Shown one piece after another: positions 16,923-25,813 of a stretch of DNA of 39,207 nt. The first letter of the stretch is position 1, and each line of letters starts with the position of its first letter. This stretch comes from Gammaproteobacteria bacterium. GTDB taxonomy: Bacteria > Pseudomonadota > Gammaproteobacteria > Steroidobacterales > Steroidobacteraceae. The notes under the pieces are model-generated. The model saw only the letters and a list, made by a program, of their open reading frames with translations, was not told the origin of the DNA and made no database searches. The DNA is taken from the NCBI GenBank assembly GCA_947455595.1, contig CANGOP010000023.1, forward strand, positions 1 to 39,207. Direction: 5' to 3'. Made by a program: the position numbers and the translations under genes.

Positions 16923-17487
16923 TTGACGATACGGCGGGTTGACCCGCATCGGGGACGCGCGGCTCATCGGCGGCTCATCGGTGGCATGACGACCGCAGGC
17001 ATGCGTGAGACCCGTCGCTCGTTCACAAAGATGACTCACGCGGTCCTGAAACCCCATGAGGTGACGATCACGGACCGCGCACGACCTGTCGCTATCAACG
17101 CCCCGCCCGACCCACGACCACAACCGCTTGTTAACGCCTGGCTAAACTGAGACGGCGGAGTTGCGAAGGCAGATGCCGGCGAACGCTGCGTGGAGTGCGG
17201 CCCTGGCTGATGAGCGCGCCTCGTGCGGTTGCGCCATGATCGTTCAAGACGCCCCATGGCCGAAACACCGCATCGAGGTTCATCCTCGCGTGCCCGGTAA
17301 CGGTCCGTCTCGGAGCCAGAGAGCGGCACGCTCGAGGCCCTGTGGATAGCACCTCGAGACGTATGCTCGCGCAACACGAATGACCGAGGTCCACCCGTCA
17401 CAACCTCGGCCTGCAGCCCCCCCGCGCACGTAGTCATCCACACCGCCCGCAAAACGCACCCGGACGCGTTTTCCAGTCCGTCTTGAT

Positions 17488-17500
17488 ACACTCTGAGTGT
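17488..17500. promoter_or_regulatory. Perfect 13-base palindrome upstream of scoA
   Basis: ACACTC-T-GAGTGT lies 31 bases before the scoA start codon, in the position of an operator or leader site. No local regulator is evident. Confidence 0.3.
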
Positions 17501-17531
17501 TGGAATCAGCCGCACTGAAGGATCGCGCCGA

Positions 17532-18239
17532 ATGAACAAAGTGTACCCCTCCGCCGACGCCGCCCTCGCCGGCCTCATCGAGGACGGGCAACTGCTCGCG
17601 GTCGGGGGCTTTGGTTTGTGTGGTATCCCGGAAGCGCTGATCGATGCCCTGCGCGATACCGGCGCGCGGAACCTTACCGTGATCTCGAACAACGCCGGCG
17701 TCGACGGTTTGGGTCTGGGCAAGCTGCTGGAGACGCGCCAGATCAAGAAAATGATTTCCTCCTATGTCGGTGAGAACAAGGAATTCGAGCGGCAGTATCT
17801 GGCCGGCGAATTGGAACTCGAGTTCACCCCGCAAGGCACCCTGGCCGAAAAGCTCCGCGCCGGCGGCGCCGGTATCCCTGCCTTCTTCACGCAGACCGGC
17901 GTGGGCACGATCGTTGCCGAGGGCAAAGAGACCCGCCAGTTCGATGGCAAGACCTACGTGATGGAGCGTTCCCTCGTTCCAGACGTATCGCTGGTCAAAG
18001 CGTATATGGCCGACCGCAGTGGCAACCTGCGCTTTCGCTTGACGTCCCGCAACTTCAACCCCGCGGCAGCCACCGCCGGCAAAATCTGCGTCGTCGAGGT
18101 GGAGCAGTTGGTTGAGAACGGTGAGATCGCACCGGACGATGTTCATCTGCCGGGCATCTACGTGCACCGCATCGTCGTCAACGCCCATCCTGCCAAGCAC
18201 ATTGAAAAGCGCACGGTCACCGTGCGTTCAGGAGCCTGA
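17532..18239 (+). CDS. scoA: 3-oxoacid CoA-transferase, subunit A
   Basis: A 235-residue alpha subunit of succinyl-CoA:3-ketoacid (acetoacetate) CoA-transferase. It matches the family over its length: the glycine-rich CoA-binding [10 protein letters not shown] at about 25-34, [15 protein letters not shown], and the [19 protein letters not shown] region. The enzyme moves CoA between succinyl-CoA or another acyl-CoA and acetoacetate, so 3-ketoacids can enter or leave acetyl-CoA metabolism; it acts in the cytoplasm. ATG 17532 has AAGGA nine bases upstream. The beta subunit starts two bases after the stop, so they are co-translated. The exact acyl donor cannot be told from sequence (acetate-type and succinyl-type enzymes are close). 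Confidence 0.93.
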   Translation: MNKVYPSADAALAGLIEDGQLLAVGGFGLCGIPEALIDALRDTGARNLTVISNNAGVDGLGLGKLLETRQIKKMISSYVGENKEFERQYLAGELELEFTPQGTLAEKLRAGGAGIPAFFTQTGVGTIVAEGKETRQFDGKTYVMERSLVPDVSLVKAYMADRSGNLRFRLTSRNFNPAAATAGKICVVEVEQLVENGEIAPDDVHLPGIYVHRIVVNAHPAKHIEKRTVTVRSGA

Positions 18240-18241
18240 TC

Positions 18242-18886
18242 ATGCCGTGGACACAAGACCAGATGGCCGCCCGAGCCGCGTTGGAACTGCGGGATGGTTT
18301 TTATGTGAACCTCGGCATTGGCATTCCAACGCTCGTCGCCAATTACGTGCCGGCCGACGTCGAGGTGTGGTTGCAGAGCGAGAACGGCATGCTCGGCATC
18401 GGTCCGTTCCCGACCGAGGACGCTGTCGATGCCGACCTCATCAACGCCGGCAAGCAAACGGTCACGACCATTGCCGGCTCCTCGATTTTCTCCAGCGATC
18501 AGAGCTTCGCGATGATCCGGGGCGGCAAGATCAACCTCGCCATCTTGGGCGCCATGCAGGTCAGCCAGCACGGGGATCTCGCCAACTGGATGATCCCCGG
18601 CAAGATGATCAAGGGCATGGGCGGCGCGATGGATCTCGTCGCCGGCGTTGAACGCGTGGTCGTCGTCATGGAGCACATCGCGCGCAAGAAAGACGGCACA
18701 ACGGACCTCAAGCTATTGCCGGCGTGCACCCTGCCCCTCACGGGACTGGGTTGTGTGGATCGCATTATCACCGACCTATGCGTGTTGGATGTCACCGCAG
18801 AGGGCTTGCGCCTCGTGGAGTTGGCGCCTGACGTCACCCTGGATGAGGTCCGCACCAAGACCGGCGCCCCGGTCTTGGCCGAATGA
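18242..18886 (+). CDS. scoB: 3-oxoacid CoA-transferase, subunit B
   Basis: A 214-residue beta subunit. The catalytic glutamate lies in SENGMLG (about 40-46), preceded by [13 protein letters not shown], and followed by [14 protein letters not shown] and GAMDLVAG, all typical of the family. The glutamate forms the covalent thioester intermediate. Length is normal. It pairs with the gene immediately upstream. A 14-base palindrome (CGCCTCGCGAGGCG, 18896-18909) lies between it and the next gene and could moderate read-through. Confidence 0.93.
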   Translation: MPWTQDQMAARAALELRDGFYVNLGIGIPTLVANYVPADVEVWLQSENGMLGIGPFPTEDAVDADLINAGKQTVTTIAGSSIFSSDQSFAMIRGGKINLAILGAMQVSQHGDLANWMIPGKMIKGMGGAMDLVAGVERVVVVMEHIARKKDGTTDLKLLPACTLPLTGLGCVDRIITDLCVLDVTAEGLRLVELAPDVTLDEVRTKTGAPVLAE

Positions 18887-18925
18887 GCTGACGCGCGCCT
18901 CGCGAGGCGGTGGCGGGAGTCAGAC

Positions 18926-19654
18926 ATGACGGCATCACCGATGGCGGCCTTGGACAACGCCATGTGGAACTGCCTCTCGCAGGACCATGAGAGATACGCG
19001 ATGGGCGCCGGCGCCACGCGTCGCTATGCGCGCGGCTTTTCGCCCATCTTGGGTTTTGCGGATCCCCAAGCCCCAGACTTCGAAGCCTTGAACGGCCTCG
19101 CAGACCCCGGCGAGCAGTTTTATTGTGAGCAATGGACCGGCGTACCGCCCCGCGGTTGGCAGCTCCTGAGCGAAGCGACGATGCTGCGAATGTGGGACAC
19201 CGGCCGGGTTGCGCTACCGAGTCCGGCTCAGACGGTCCCGCCCATCGGGCACTTGCGGTCACTGGACCCAACAGATCCCGCGGACGCGCAGCGGGCCTTG
19301 GATCTCGCCCTCCTAACGCGTCCCGGCCCCTTCGGCCCCCGCACCTTGGAACTCGGCGACTACGTCGGGATTTTTGTGGAGGACACCTTGGTCGCTATGG
19401 CCGGCGAGCGCATGCAAATCGGTGTCTGGCGTGAGATCAGCGGTGTGTGCTGCCGGCCTGAGTACACCGGCCGGGGCCTCGCCGCACTGCTGATGCAGCA
19501 ACTCTTGCGTCGACAGCGCGCCCGCGGTCAGCGCACCTTCTTACAAGTCATGAGCGCGAACGACCGGGCACGGGCGCTGTATGAGCGCCTCGGCTTTGCC
19601 GTGTATCGGGCCATACCGGTCCGGGTCGTTGAAAGGGTCGCCGCGACGACCTGA
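18926..19654 (+). CDS. GNAT-family N-acetyltransferase (FR47-like)
   Basis: A 242-residue protein. The C-terminal half (about 135-235) is a GNAT fold: YVGIFVEDTLVAMAGERM forms the central strands, ISGVCCRPEYTGRGLAALLM contains the acetyl-CoA pyrophosphate loop (x-x-G-x-G/A as TGRGLA), and NDRARALYERLGF is the usual closing motif. The first ~100 residues are less conserved. The substrate is unknown; it may be an amino acid, peptide or small molecule. Start ATG 18926 has GGGAG six bases upstream; another ATG follows five codons later. It lies 39 bases after scoB and may be read through from it, but a functional link is not obvious. Confidence 0.82.
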   Translation: MTASPMAALDNAMWNCLSQDHERYAMGAGATRRYARGFSPILGFADPQAPDFEALNGLADPGEQFYCEQWTGVPPRGWQLLSEATMLRMWDTGRVALPSPAQTVPPIGHLRSLDPTDPADAQRALDLALLTRPGPFGPRTLELGDYVGIFVEDTLVAMAGERMQIGVWREISGVCCRPEYTGRGLAALLMQQLLRRQRARGQRTFLQVMSANDRARALYERLGFAVYRAIPVRVVERVAATT

Positions 19655-19663
19655 GGGCGAGGA

Positions 19664-20350
19664 TCAGCTCGCCACCGGCTCCACCGGCATCCAGCGATAG
19701 CCCACGCCAGGTTCGGTCGTCAACAATTCCGGGCGATCCGGATCCTGTTCGAGTTTCGAGCGGATCGCTCGCACATACGCCGTGAGCAGTTTGGCCGTTC
19801 CGCCCACCTCGTCGCCCCACAAGGCTTGACGAAGCATGCCGGTCGTCGTGATGCCACCGGCCCGCGAGACCAGCGCATTAACCACGGAAAATTCATTCGC
19901 GGTGAGCGCCACGATCCGACCCTTACGCCGAATTTCCCGGCGTTTCCGGTCAATGCTGAGGCCGTTACATTGGACGGCCCGATCGGTCAACGCAAGATCC
20001 TCGCACCGGGATGCGGACCGAACGCGGCGGATCACCTGCTCGGGCAGGAAAGGCGGCATCAACAGGTCTCGAGCGCCCGCCTCCACATAGCGAGCCGCCA
20101 CCTCGGCGTCTGTCGAGGAAAGAACGACAATGACGTGCGCCTGAAAAGACGCCTCCAAGCGTGCCGCTTGGAGTTGCTCCGCCGTCCACAGTTCGACACT
20201 GAGCAACAGCACATCGCCGTGGGCGGCCGTACCGATGTCGCCCGGCACCGTAACCTCACAACGGACCCGACAGCCATCTGCCGCCAAGGGCGCCGATAAG
20301 CGCGCTGCCCGGACGGGATTGGGGTCACAGATGACGATGCGTGCGGTCAA
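19664..20350 (-). CDS. OmpR-family regulator with degenerate receiver domain
   Basis: About 228 residues from a TTG start at 20350, chosen because AAGGA lies seven bases upstream and the receiver fold starts at once (TARIVICDPNPVRAARL). Earlier in-frame starts add a poorly folded cysteine-rich leader. The C-terminal half is a clear winged-helix DNA-binding domain (IVALTANEFSVVNALVSRAGG, TAYVRAIRSKLEQD, TTEPGVGYRW), as in KdpE/OmpR regulators. The receiver has Ser where the phospho-acceptor Asp is expected (DVLLLSVELW) and Pro for the conserved Lys (LMPPF), so it probably does not use phosphorylation. No histidine kinase lies nearby. It follows the transporter gene on the same strand after 211 bases. 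Confidence 0.82.
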   Translation of the reverse strand: MTARIVICDPNPVRAARLSAPLAADGCRVRCEVTVPGDIGTAAHGDVLLLSVELWTAEQLQAARLEASFQAHVIVVLSSTDAEVAARYVEAGARDLLMPPFLPEQVIRRVRSASRCEDLALTDRAVQCNGLSIDRKRREIRRKGRIVALTANEFSVVNALVSRAGGITTTGMLRQALWGDEVGGTAKLLTAYVRAIRSKLEQDPDRPELLTTEPGVGYRWMPVEPVAS

Positions 20351-20517
20351 ATCAGGATCCTTGCGACTCAGCCTAACGCGAACGACGGGCAACGACGAGC
20401 CGATCTGATTACAACGACTGCACATCACAGCAGCAAGACAAGCCCTGCTATTTTTGCGTAAAGAAGCGCAAAGAACGTGTGGCGTGACGAAAGCCGCACG
20501 CCAAATGCACACTCACC

Positions 20518-20541
20518 GTGCACGCACCCTTCGGCGTGCAC
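20518..20541. other. Hairpin downstream of the transporter gene
   Basis: GTGCACGC and GCGTGCAC form an 8-bp stem with an 8-base loop in the gap between the transporter stop and the regulator. No T-run follows on either strand; role unclear, perhaps weak termination or RNA protection. Confidence 0.35.
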
Positions 20542-20561
20542 GACCATAGGGCGCCATCCGG

Positions 20562-21812
20562 TTAAGCGCGTTTCCGTCCGCGGTGACCCGCAGACGTCGG
20601 CAATTGTCTCGTCGACCGCAGGAGACCGAGCCCCGCCAACACACCAAGGCCACCCAAGGCCGGCCATCCGGCCCCTGCAGCGGTGAGTAGCGCGTGCAGC
20701 CAACCGGCGCTGCTATCACAGGCCCGATAGAAGACGGTGTCGATGACGTTCTTCGCCTTGTATTTCGCATCGCCATCGAGTCCGGCGTAGAGCGCGTCGC
20801 GACTGGGCTTCGCCAACCCAAACTCCACCGTCCGCAGCACAATATTCACCGCAAGCAGCGTCGTCACATTCGCCGACAGTCCCCACGCGGCGAACGCGCC
20901 CACCGTCACCATCGCCACCACCGTCAATACGCGTGGCGCGCCGATCCGCCGCATCAGGTGGGAGGCTAGGCAGAATTGAATGGCGCACGCCGCCGCATTC
21001 ACCCACAGATCTCGTTGGGCAAAAAAGGCCGTTCGCAGTGCGACGTCTGGATACAGTTGCGACGCACTCTTCGCCACTTCGATATACAGGATCATCCCGA
21101 GGATCGAACCGCCGGCCACGAGCACCGCGATCGCGCGTAACGTGGGGGAGACAGCCAGACTGCGCAAACCACTCCAGACGCTTCCGCCGACCGGTGCGTC
21201 AAACCGCAAGTAACCGCGCGCATGACCACCCGGCATCAGCGCGTGCGCCACCAGGGCGGCGATGCCGAGCAACCCTGCCGCAGCCAAGGTGAGTCCGGCT
21301 GGACCGAGGGATGCGGCCCACTGATGCACAAGCCACGGACCCAAGATGCCGCCGACACTGCCGCCGGCGGCGATCCGCCCAAATTGCCGCTCGGCCGCTT
21401 CCGTGGTCCACAGATCTGCCATGAAGCTCCAGAAGGTCGCCACCATCCAGAGGTTGAAGACCGCCACCCACAGATAGAAGGCTTCGGCCAGAAGCCGACT
21501 GTCCGGAAAGCGGCCGAACAACGCGGAAAATCCCGCCAACATCAGAGCGAAGACGCCATATAAGCCCGGCACAAACCAACGCCGCGGCACCACGGTCACG
21601 ACGGCTGCGTACACCGCGGCCACCCCAGCGCTGATGAACAAGACGCCGGTCGAGAGATACTTGATCGAACCGCTCCCGATCCCGGCCACCAACGCGTCGC
21701 GAACGGGGCGGATCACATAGTAGGCACCGAGCAGTAACGCAAAAAAACAGAACGACGCCACCACCCGACGGGTCGCGCCGGGATCAGGCGTCGTCCGCAG
21801 CGCCTCGGTCAC
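20562..21812 (-). CDS. Npt1/Npt2-like (ATP/ADP translocase-like) MFS transporter
   Basis: A 416-residue polytopic membrane protein with about 11-12 hydrophobic segments. Hallmarks of the bacterial Npt1/Npt2-like nucleotide-translocase superfamily are visible: AYYVIRPVRDAL near the N-terminus, the glycine-rich AAGGSVGGILGP after an ERQFGR element, and KPSRDALYAG...KYKAKNVIDTVFYRACD near the end. Many free-living proteobacteria carry such proteins; substrates are mostly unproven, and ATP/ADP exchange should not be assumed. The GTG start at 21812 overlaps the ccmI stop by four bases (GTGA), so it is translationally coupled to the cytochrome c maturation operon. Confidence 0.8.
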   Translation of the reverse strand: MTEALRTTPDPGATRRVVASFCFFALLLGAYYVIRPVRDALVAGIGSGSIKYLSTGVLFISAGVAAVYAAVVTVVPRRWFVPGLYGVFALMLAGFSALFGRFPDSRLLAEAFYLWVAVFNLWMVATFWSFMADLWTTEAAERQFGRIAAGGSVGGILGPWLVHQWAASLGPAGLTLAAAGLLGIAALVAHALMPGGHARGYLRFDAPVGGSVWSGLRSLAVSPTLRAIAVLVAGGSILGMILYIEVAKSASQLYPDVALRTAFFAQRDLWVNAAACAIQFCLASHLMRRIGAPRVLTVVAMVTVGAFAAWGLSANVTTLLAVNIVLRTVEFGLAKPSRDALYAGLDGDAKYKAKNVIDTVFYRACDSSAGWLHALLTAAGAGWPALGGLGVLAGLGLLRSTRQLPTSAGHRGRKRA

Positions 21813-22900
21813 GGCACCTGCTGGTCGATGGTGATGCGCACGGCGTGGGCGCCCACCAGCACGGTGGCCTGTCCGTAGACATCCCCGCTCGCCTGCTGCG
21901 GCTGGCCCGATGCCGAGTAGCGCGCCACGATCATCAGTTGGTGCGCATCCTTGATCGTCCGACCCGGCATCATCGCGTCCTGCTCGGACAAGTCGAGTTC
22001 GAGCGGCAATGCCGCACCCGCGAGGCGCTTGGCTGCGAACGGCGGACCCGGCTGCGTCGGATCACGCGCCAACACGAACAGCGGTGCACCCGGTGGAATC
22101 TTGCCCTTCATCCCCGGTGCGACCTCCACACGGACATGCACCGTCATGCCACTGGGCGCCGGGGTGGCGGCGGCCGGAGACTCATCCGCCGCGGCCAGCG
22201 CCGGAGCCGCCGGCTTCTCACCCGCTGGCGAGATCCGATCCAGCTCAGGGTCCGACTTGCGACCCGACGCCTTGTTCAGCTCGCGGATGCGGTCGGCCAG
22301 CATCGGCCGAATCTGCGGCGGCAGGTCCTGCTGAATCAGCGCCATCCAACGATCATGCGCGACGCTAAAGTTCGCTTTACTGGCCGCAGCCATACCGCCG
22401 TACCACAGCGCTTTCTGGTTTTTGGGATCCATCTGTAAGGCTGTCTCGAACAACTCGCCGGCTTTACCCGCCAAGGCGGATTGATCGCTGACCGTCAGCG
22501 CCTCGGCGTAGGCGACGACCGCTTCGATATTCTGGCCTTTGGAGGCGCTGTAGGCATGTTCGAAGGCCTGCACTGCTTTGGGAAACTCGGTGCGGACAAA
22601 GTAGCTGCGACCGAGCATCAGCCAACCGTCGACATCATCCGGGTTCTTCGCCAGTTTCGCCTCAAGCTTGGCCACCATCTCCTCAATGGAGTGCGGCGCA
22701 CCGGCGTTGGCCGCCACGGGGTTGGCCCACTCGTGATTACCGAGCTTCCAATAAAGACCACCACTCGCCGCGATCACGACAACCGCCGCGATCATGACGG
22801 TGAGGAGGCCGCTGCGGCTGCGGTCTTGCATCAGCGGCACAGCCAGGAAAGCCAACGCCACGGACACCAACCCGGCACCGATTACAATGAATTCTGTCAC
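21809..22900 (-). CDS. ccmI: Cytochrome c maturation protein CcmI (CycH), TPR
   Basis: A 363-residue apocytochrome c chaperone. Two N-terminal membrane segments (starting at residues 4 and 33) are followed by a periplasmic TPR region (KNPDDVDGWLMLGRSYF, FPKAVQAFEHAY, ETALQMDPKNQKALWYGG). A proline/alanine linker then leads to a beta-rich C-terminal domain (VHVRVEVAPGMKGKIPPGAPLFVLAR). It presents apocytochrome c to the CcmF/CcmH heme ligation complex. The GTG start overlaps the ccmH stop by four bases. The two-part layout (TPR plus C-terminal domain) is common in gammaproteobacterial CcmI. Confidence 0.9.
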   Translation of the reverse strand: MTEFIVIGAGLVSVALAFLAVPLMQDRSRSGLLTVMIAAVVVIAASGGLYWKLGNHEWANPVAANAGAPHSIEEMVAKLEAKLAKNPDDVDGWLMLGRSYFVRTEFPKAVQAFEHAYSASKGQNIEAVVAYAEALTVSDQSALAGKAGELFETALQMDPKNQKALWYGGMAAASKANFSVAHDRWMALIQQDLPPQIRPMLADRIRELNKASGRKSDPELDRISPAGEKPAAPALAAADESPAAATPAPSGMTVHVRVEVAPGMKGKIPPGAPLFVLARDPTQPGPPFAAKRLAGAALPLELDLSEQDAMMPGRTIKDAHQLMIVARYSASGQPQQASGDVYGQATVLVGAHAVRITIDQQVP

Positions 22901-23334
22901 GCGGACTCCTCCGACTCATCATCGTCTATAGGCTGCTGAGAACGCCGCATGACGGTGCGCACCACGACGCCCACCGTGAGCAGCACGAGTAGCCCGGGGG
23001 CGGCCCAGAGCAGCAAGGTTCGTGCGGAGAGCGGCGGGTCATACAGAACAAAGTCCCCGTAGCGCGCCGTCAGGAAGGATTTGATCTGCTCATCGCTATC
23101 GCCGCGCGCGATCATCTCGCGCACTTCGCGACGCAAATCCCCGGCGAGCGACGCGTTCGAATCCGCAATCGTCTGGTTCTGACAGACGAGGCAACGCAGC
23201 TCGTTGGTCAGGTGTTCGTAACGCGACTGCAAAGCCGGGTCTGGAAAGGCCGCTTGCGTATCGATAGCGCCGGCCGGCAAGGACAGCGCGAAGACGAGCC
23301 CCACCAGGGCGACGAGTGTCGAGAGGCGACGCAT
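22897..23334 (-). CDS. ccmH: Cytochrome c maturation protein CcmH
   Basis: A 145-residue thiol oxidoreductase of heme ligation. It starts at the ATG overlapping the ccmG stop (TGATG at 23336-23332), which gives a clean signal peptide (LSTLVALVGLVFALSLPAGA); longer in-frame versions reach back into ccmG. The redox motif LRCLVCQNQ (heme-ligation LRCxxC) is at about 43-51, followed by IADSNASLAGDLR and a C-terminal membrane anchor. CcmH reduces apocytochrome CXXCH cysteines so heme can be attached. Part of the continuous ccm operon. Confidence 0.92.
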   Translation of the reverse strand: MRRLSTLVALVGLVFALSLPAGAIDTQAAFPDPALQSRYEHLTNELRCLVCQNQTIADSNASLAGDLRREVREMIARGDSDEQIKSFLTARYGDFVLYDPPLSARTLLLWAAPGLLVLLTVGVVVRTVMRRSQQPIDDDESEESA

Positions 23335-23873
23335 CAGCCACCTCCTGAAATGAACGGCGCGAACTTCTCCGCCCACACCGCTTCGGTGAGTGCGCCCGCG
23401 TACTTCACCAGCACGTTGCCATCGGCACCGACCAAAAACGTTTCCGGTGCACCGTAAACGCCCCAATCGATCGCGATGCGGCCTTCGTCATCGGCGACTG
23501 TCTCGGTGTAGGGATTGCCCAATTGCCCCAGATACTGCTGGGCCAACGCACGGTCATCCTTCCAGTCGATCCCGATAAACGGGATACCGGCACGGCGAGC
23601 GATCACGAGGAGCGCCGGGTGCTCATCACGACAGGACGGGCACCAGGTGCCCCAGACGTTGACGACGTACGGCTTCCCGCGCAGGGTCGAGGAGTCGAAG
23701 TTCACAGTCTTATCGGCAACCGTCGGCAACACAAACGTCGGTGCCGGTTTGCCGATCAGCGGGGACTTGATCTCGCGAGGGTCCATGGTGCCGTTTTGAA
23801 TGCGCACGAGGGCGTAGGCAAAGAGCGCACCCAGCACCAAGAAGGCCGCCGCGGGGGTGAAATAACGCCACAT
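23334..23873 (-). CDS. ccmG: Thiol:disulfide interchange protein CcmG (DsbE)
   Basis: A 179-residue membrane-anchored thioredoxin-like protein. The start chosen is ATG 23873, with GGAGG seven bases upstream and three bases past the ccmF stop; it opens directly with an N-terminal membrane segment (YFTPAAAFLVLGALFAYALV). The active site is WGTWCPSC, and GAPETFLVG carries the cis-proline loop typical of the fold. It reduces CcmH or apocytochrome c in the periplasm. It overlaps ccmH by one base. Confidence 0.92.
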   Translation of the reverse strand: MWRYFTPAAAFLVLGALFAYALVRIQNGTMDPREIKSPLIGKPAPTFVLPTVADKTVNFDSSTLRGKPYVVNVWGTWCPSCRDEHPALLVIARRAGIPFIGIDWKDDRALAQQYLGQLGNPYTETVADDEGRIAIDWGVYGAPETFLVGADGNVLVKYAGALTEAVWAEKFAPFISGGG

Positions 23874-23875
23874 GC

Positions 23876-25813
23876 TCAGCCCTCCACCGTCACAGGTTCG
23901 ACAACGCCACGGCGGTAGCGGCGGTCGAGAATCGCGATCAAGCCCCCGAAGGCCATGAACACACCGCCAAGCCAGATGTAGCGCACGAGCGGCTTGTACT
24001 GCAGTCGCATGCTCCACTTGCCCGCGCCCAGATCATCGCCGAGGGCCACGAAGAGATCCCGATTCCAGGCTACCGCAATGCCGGCGTGCGTCATCGGGTT
24101 GCTCTGGATCTTAAATTGGCGCTTCTGGGTGGTCAGATCAGCCACCGGTGCGTCACCCTTCGTGATCGACACATGTGCTTCACGTGCTTGATAGTTCGGC
24201 CCACGCGCATCGTTGGTCGAATTGAAGTGGAAGGTATAACCGGCGATGGTCGCGGTATCGCCCGGCCCCATGCTGACGTCCTTCTCGATCTTATAGGACG
24301 CCACACCCGACACGCCGATCACGAACATCCCGATACCAAAGTGGGCGACCGCCATGCCGACCGCCGCACGCGCTTGCGGCTGCCGACGCCACAAGCGCAC
24401 GAGCGGCTCCCACAATGCCGAGGCCATCAGGAAAAAGCCGCCGCCGAAGCCGATGATGGTGAGCGGGACACCGTAACTGCCGTAGAAGGCGAACGCGATG
24501 AGGCCGCCTACCGCAAGCCCACCGATGGCGAACATCCCCAACGTCCGGCCCTTCGTGGCATAGGAGGCACGCTTCCAAGTGGCATGCATGCCGACACCGA
24601 CCAGCGCAACCAGTGGCAACATCGGAATGAGGAACACCGTGTTGAAGTACGGCGGGCCCACCGAGATCTTGCCAAGATTGAAGGAATCCATGATGAGCGG
24701 CCAAAGCGTGCCCAAGAGGATCAGACCCGCAGCCGCGACGAGGAGCGCGTTATTGAGCAGCAAGAAAGATTCGCGCGACACCGGCGCAAAGCCACCGTCC
24801 GTCTGCAAGCTCGGCGCCCGGATCGCATAGAGCGTCAACGAGCCCACGATAAAGAACAGCAGCAACCCCAACACAAACAACCCGCGCGACGGGTCGGCTG
24901 CGAACGAATGCACCGACACCAACACGCCCGAGCGCACAAGGAACGTGCCGAGCAAACTCAAGCTGAAGGCAAAGATGGCGAGCAACAAGGTCCAGTTACG
25001 GAACAGGCCCCGCTTCTCGGTGACCGCCAAGGAATGGATCAGCGCGGTGGACGCCAGCCACGGCATGAACGAGGCATTCTCCACCGGATCCCAGAACCAC
25101 CAGCCGCCCCACCCCAGTTCGTAGTACGCCCACCAGCTACCCAGGGTGATCCCGAGCGTGAGGCACATCCAAGCGGCGACCGTCCACGGACGCGTCCAGC
25201 GCGACCAGGCGGCATCCATGCGTCCCGATAGCATGGCCGCTACCGCGAAGGCGAAGGCGACCGAGGTGCCGACATAGCCCATATACAACATGGGCGGATG
25301 CGCCGCGAGAGCCGGATCTTGCAGGATGGGGTTCAGATCAGCGCCATCCGCCGGCGTTGGAAAGAGCCGCGTGAAGGGGCTGGACGTGAACATGGTAAAG
25401 GCCAGAAAGCCGAAACCAACGAGACCCAGCGTGCCGAGCACACGCGCGCGGAAACTATCCGGCAGACCCTTCGAGAGACGCGACACCAACAAGGACCATG
25501 TCGTGAGAATCAACACCCACAGCAAGAGCGATCCCTCGTGCGCGCCCCACACCGCCGCGATCCGGTAGATGAGCGGTAATTCGTTATTGGAGTTATGGGC
25601 GACGTACTCGACCGTATAGTCGTGTGTGATGAAGCTGTAGACGAGGATGAAGAACGCTGCCAGCACGAAGGCGAAGACGCCGGCGGTCACGGCACTCGTT
25701 GTGCGCATCCACACGGCATCTTCGCGATGCGCGCCCGCAAGGCCAAAAAACGCCTGCAGCGCGGTCAGAGCAAGCGCGATCAGCAGCGCCAAGGTACCAA
25801 TCTCAGGAATCAT
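23876..25813 (-). CDS. ccmF: Heme lyase CcmF
   Basis: A 645-residue integral membrane protein with about 14-15 hydrophobic segments. The heme-binding WWD motif is seen in GWGGWWFWDPVENASFMPWL at about 230-249, and conserved histidines lie in VWGAHEGSLLLW and ALIHSLA. CcmF receives heme from holo-CcmE and ligates it to apocytochrome c with CcmH/I. Length is close to E. coli CcmF. Its ATG overlaps the ccmE stop by four bases. Confidence 0.95.
   Translation of the reverse strand: MIPEIGTLALLIALALTALQAFFGLAGAHREDAVWMRTTSAVTAGVFAFVLAAFFILVYSFITHDYTVEYVAHNSNNELPLIYRIAAVWGAHEGSLLLWVLILTTWSLLVSRLSKGLPDSFRARVLGTLGLVGFGFLAFTMFTSSPFTRLFPTPADGADLNPILQDPALAAHPPMLYMGYVGTSVAFAFAVAAMLSGRMDAAWSRWTRPWTVAAWMCLTLGITLGSWWAYYELGWGGWWFWDPVENASFMPWLASTALIHSLAVTEKRGLFRNWTLLLAIFAFSLSLLGTFLVRSGVLVSVHSFAADPSRGLFVLGLLLFFIVGSLTLYAIRAPSLQTDGGFAPVSRESFLLLNNALLVAAAGLILLGTLWPLIMDSFNLGKISVGPPYFNTVFLIPMLPLVALVGVGMHATWKRASYATKGRTLGMFAIGGLAVGGLIAFAFYGSYGVPLTIIGFGGGFFLMASALWEPLVRLWRRQPQARAAVGMAVAHFGIGMFVIGVSGVASYKIEKDVSMGPGDTATIAGYTFHFNSTNDARGPNYQAREAHVSITKGDAPVADLTTQKRQFKIQSNPMTHAGIAVAWNRDLFVALGDDLGAGKWSMRLQYKPLVRYIWLGGVFMAFGGLIAILDRRYRRGVVEPVTVEG

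Larger units (their letters stand above)
16874..17531. other. 658-base intergenic region between beta-roll gene 2 and scoA
   Basis: Besides the hairpin at 16898-16922 it holds a direct tandem repeat of an 11-mer (CGGCTCATCGG, 16960-16981) and a palindrome at 17488-17500 just upstream of scoA. Short frames here are arginine-rich, lack ribosome sites and are not called. It marks the boundary between the surface locus and the metabolic block. Confidence 0.6.

Noticed and set aside
16923..17150. Small plus-strand frame after beta-roll gene 2
   Set aside because: Starts with TTG inside a hairpin end, Arg/Pro-rich, no ribosome site; more likely chance.
24086..25231. 381-codon plus-strand frame inside ccmF
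   Set aside because: Antisense to a clear ccmF with all motifs; product is Arg/His/Gln-rich without domains. High GC keeps shadow frames open.
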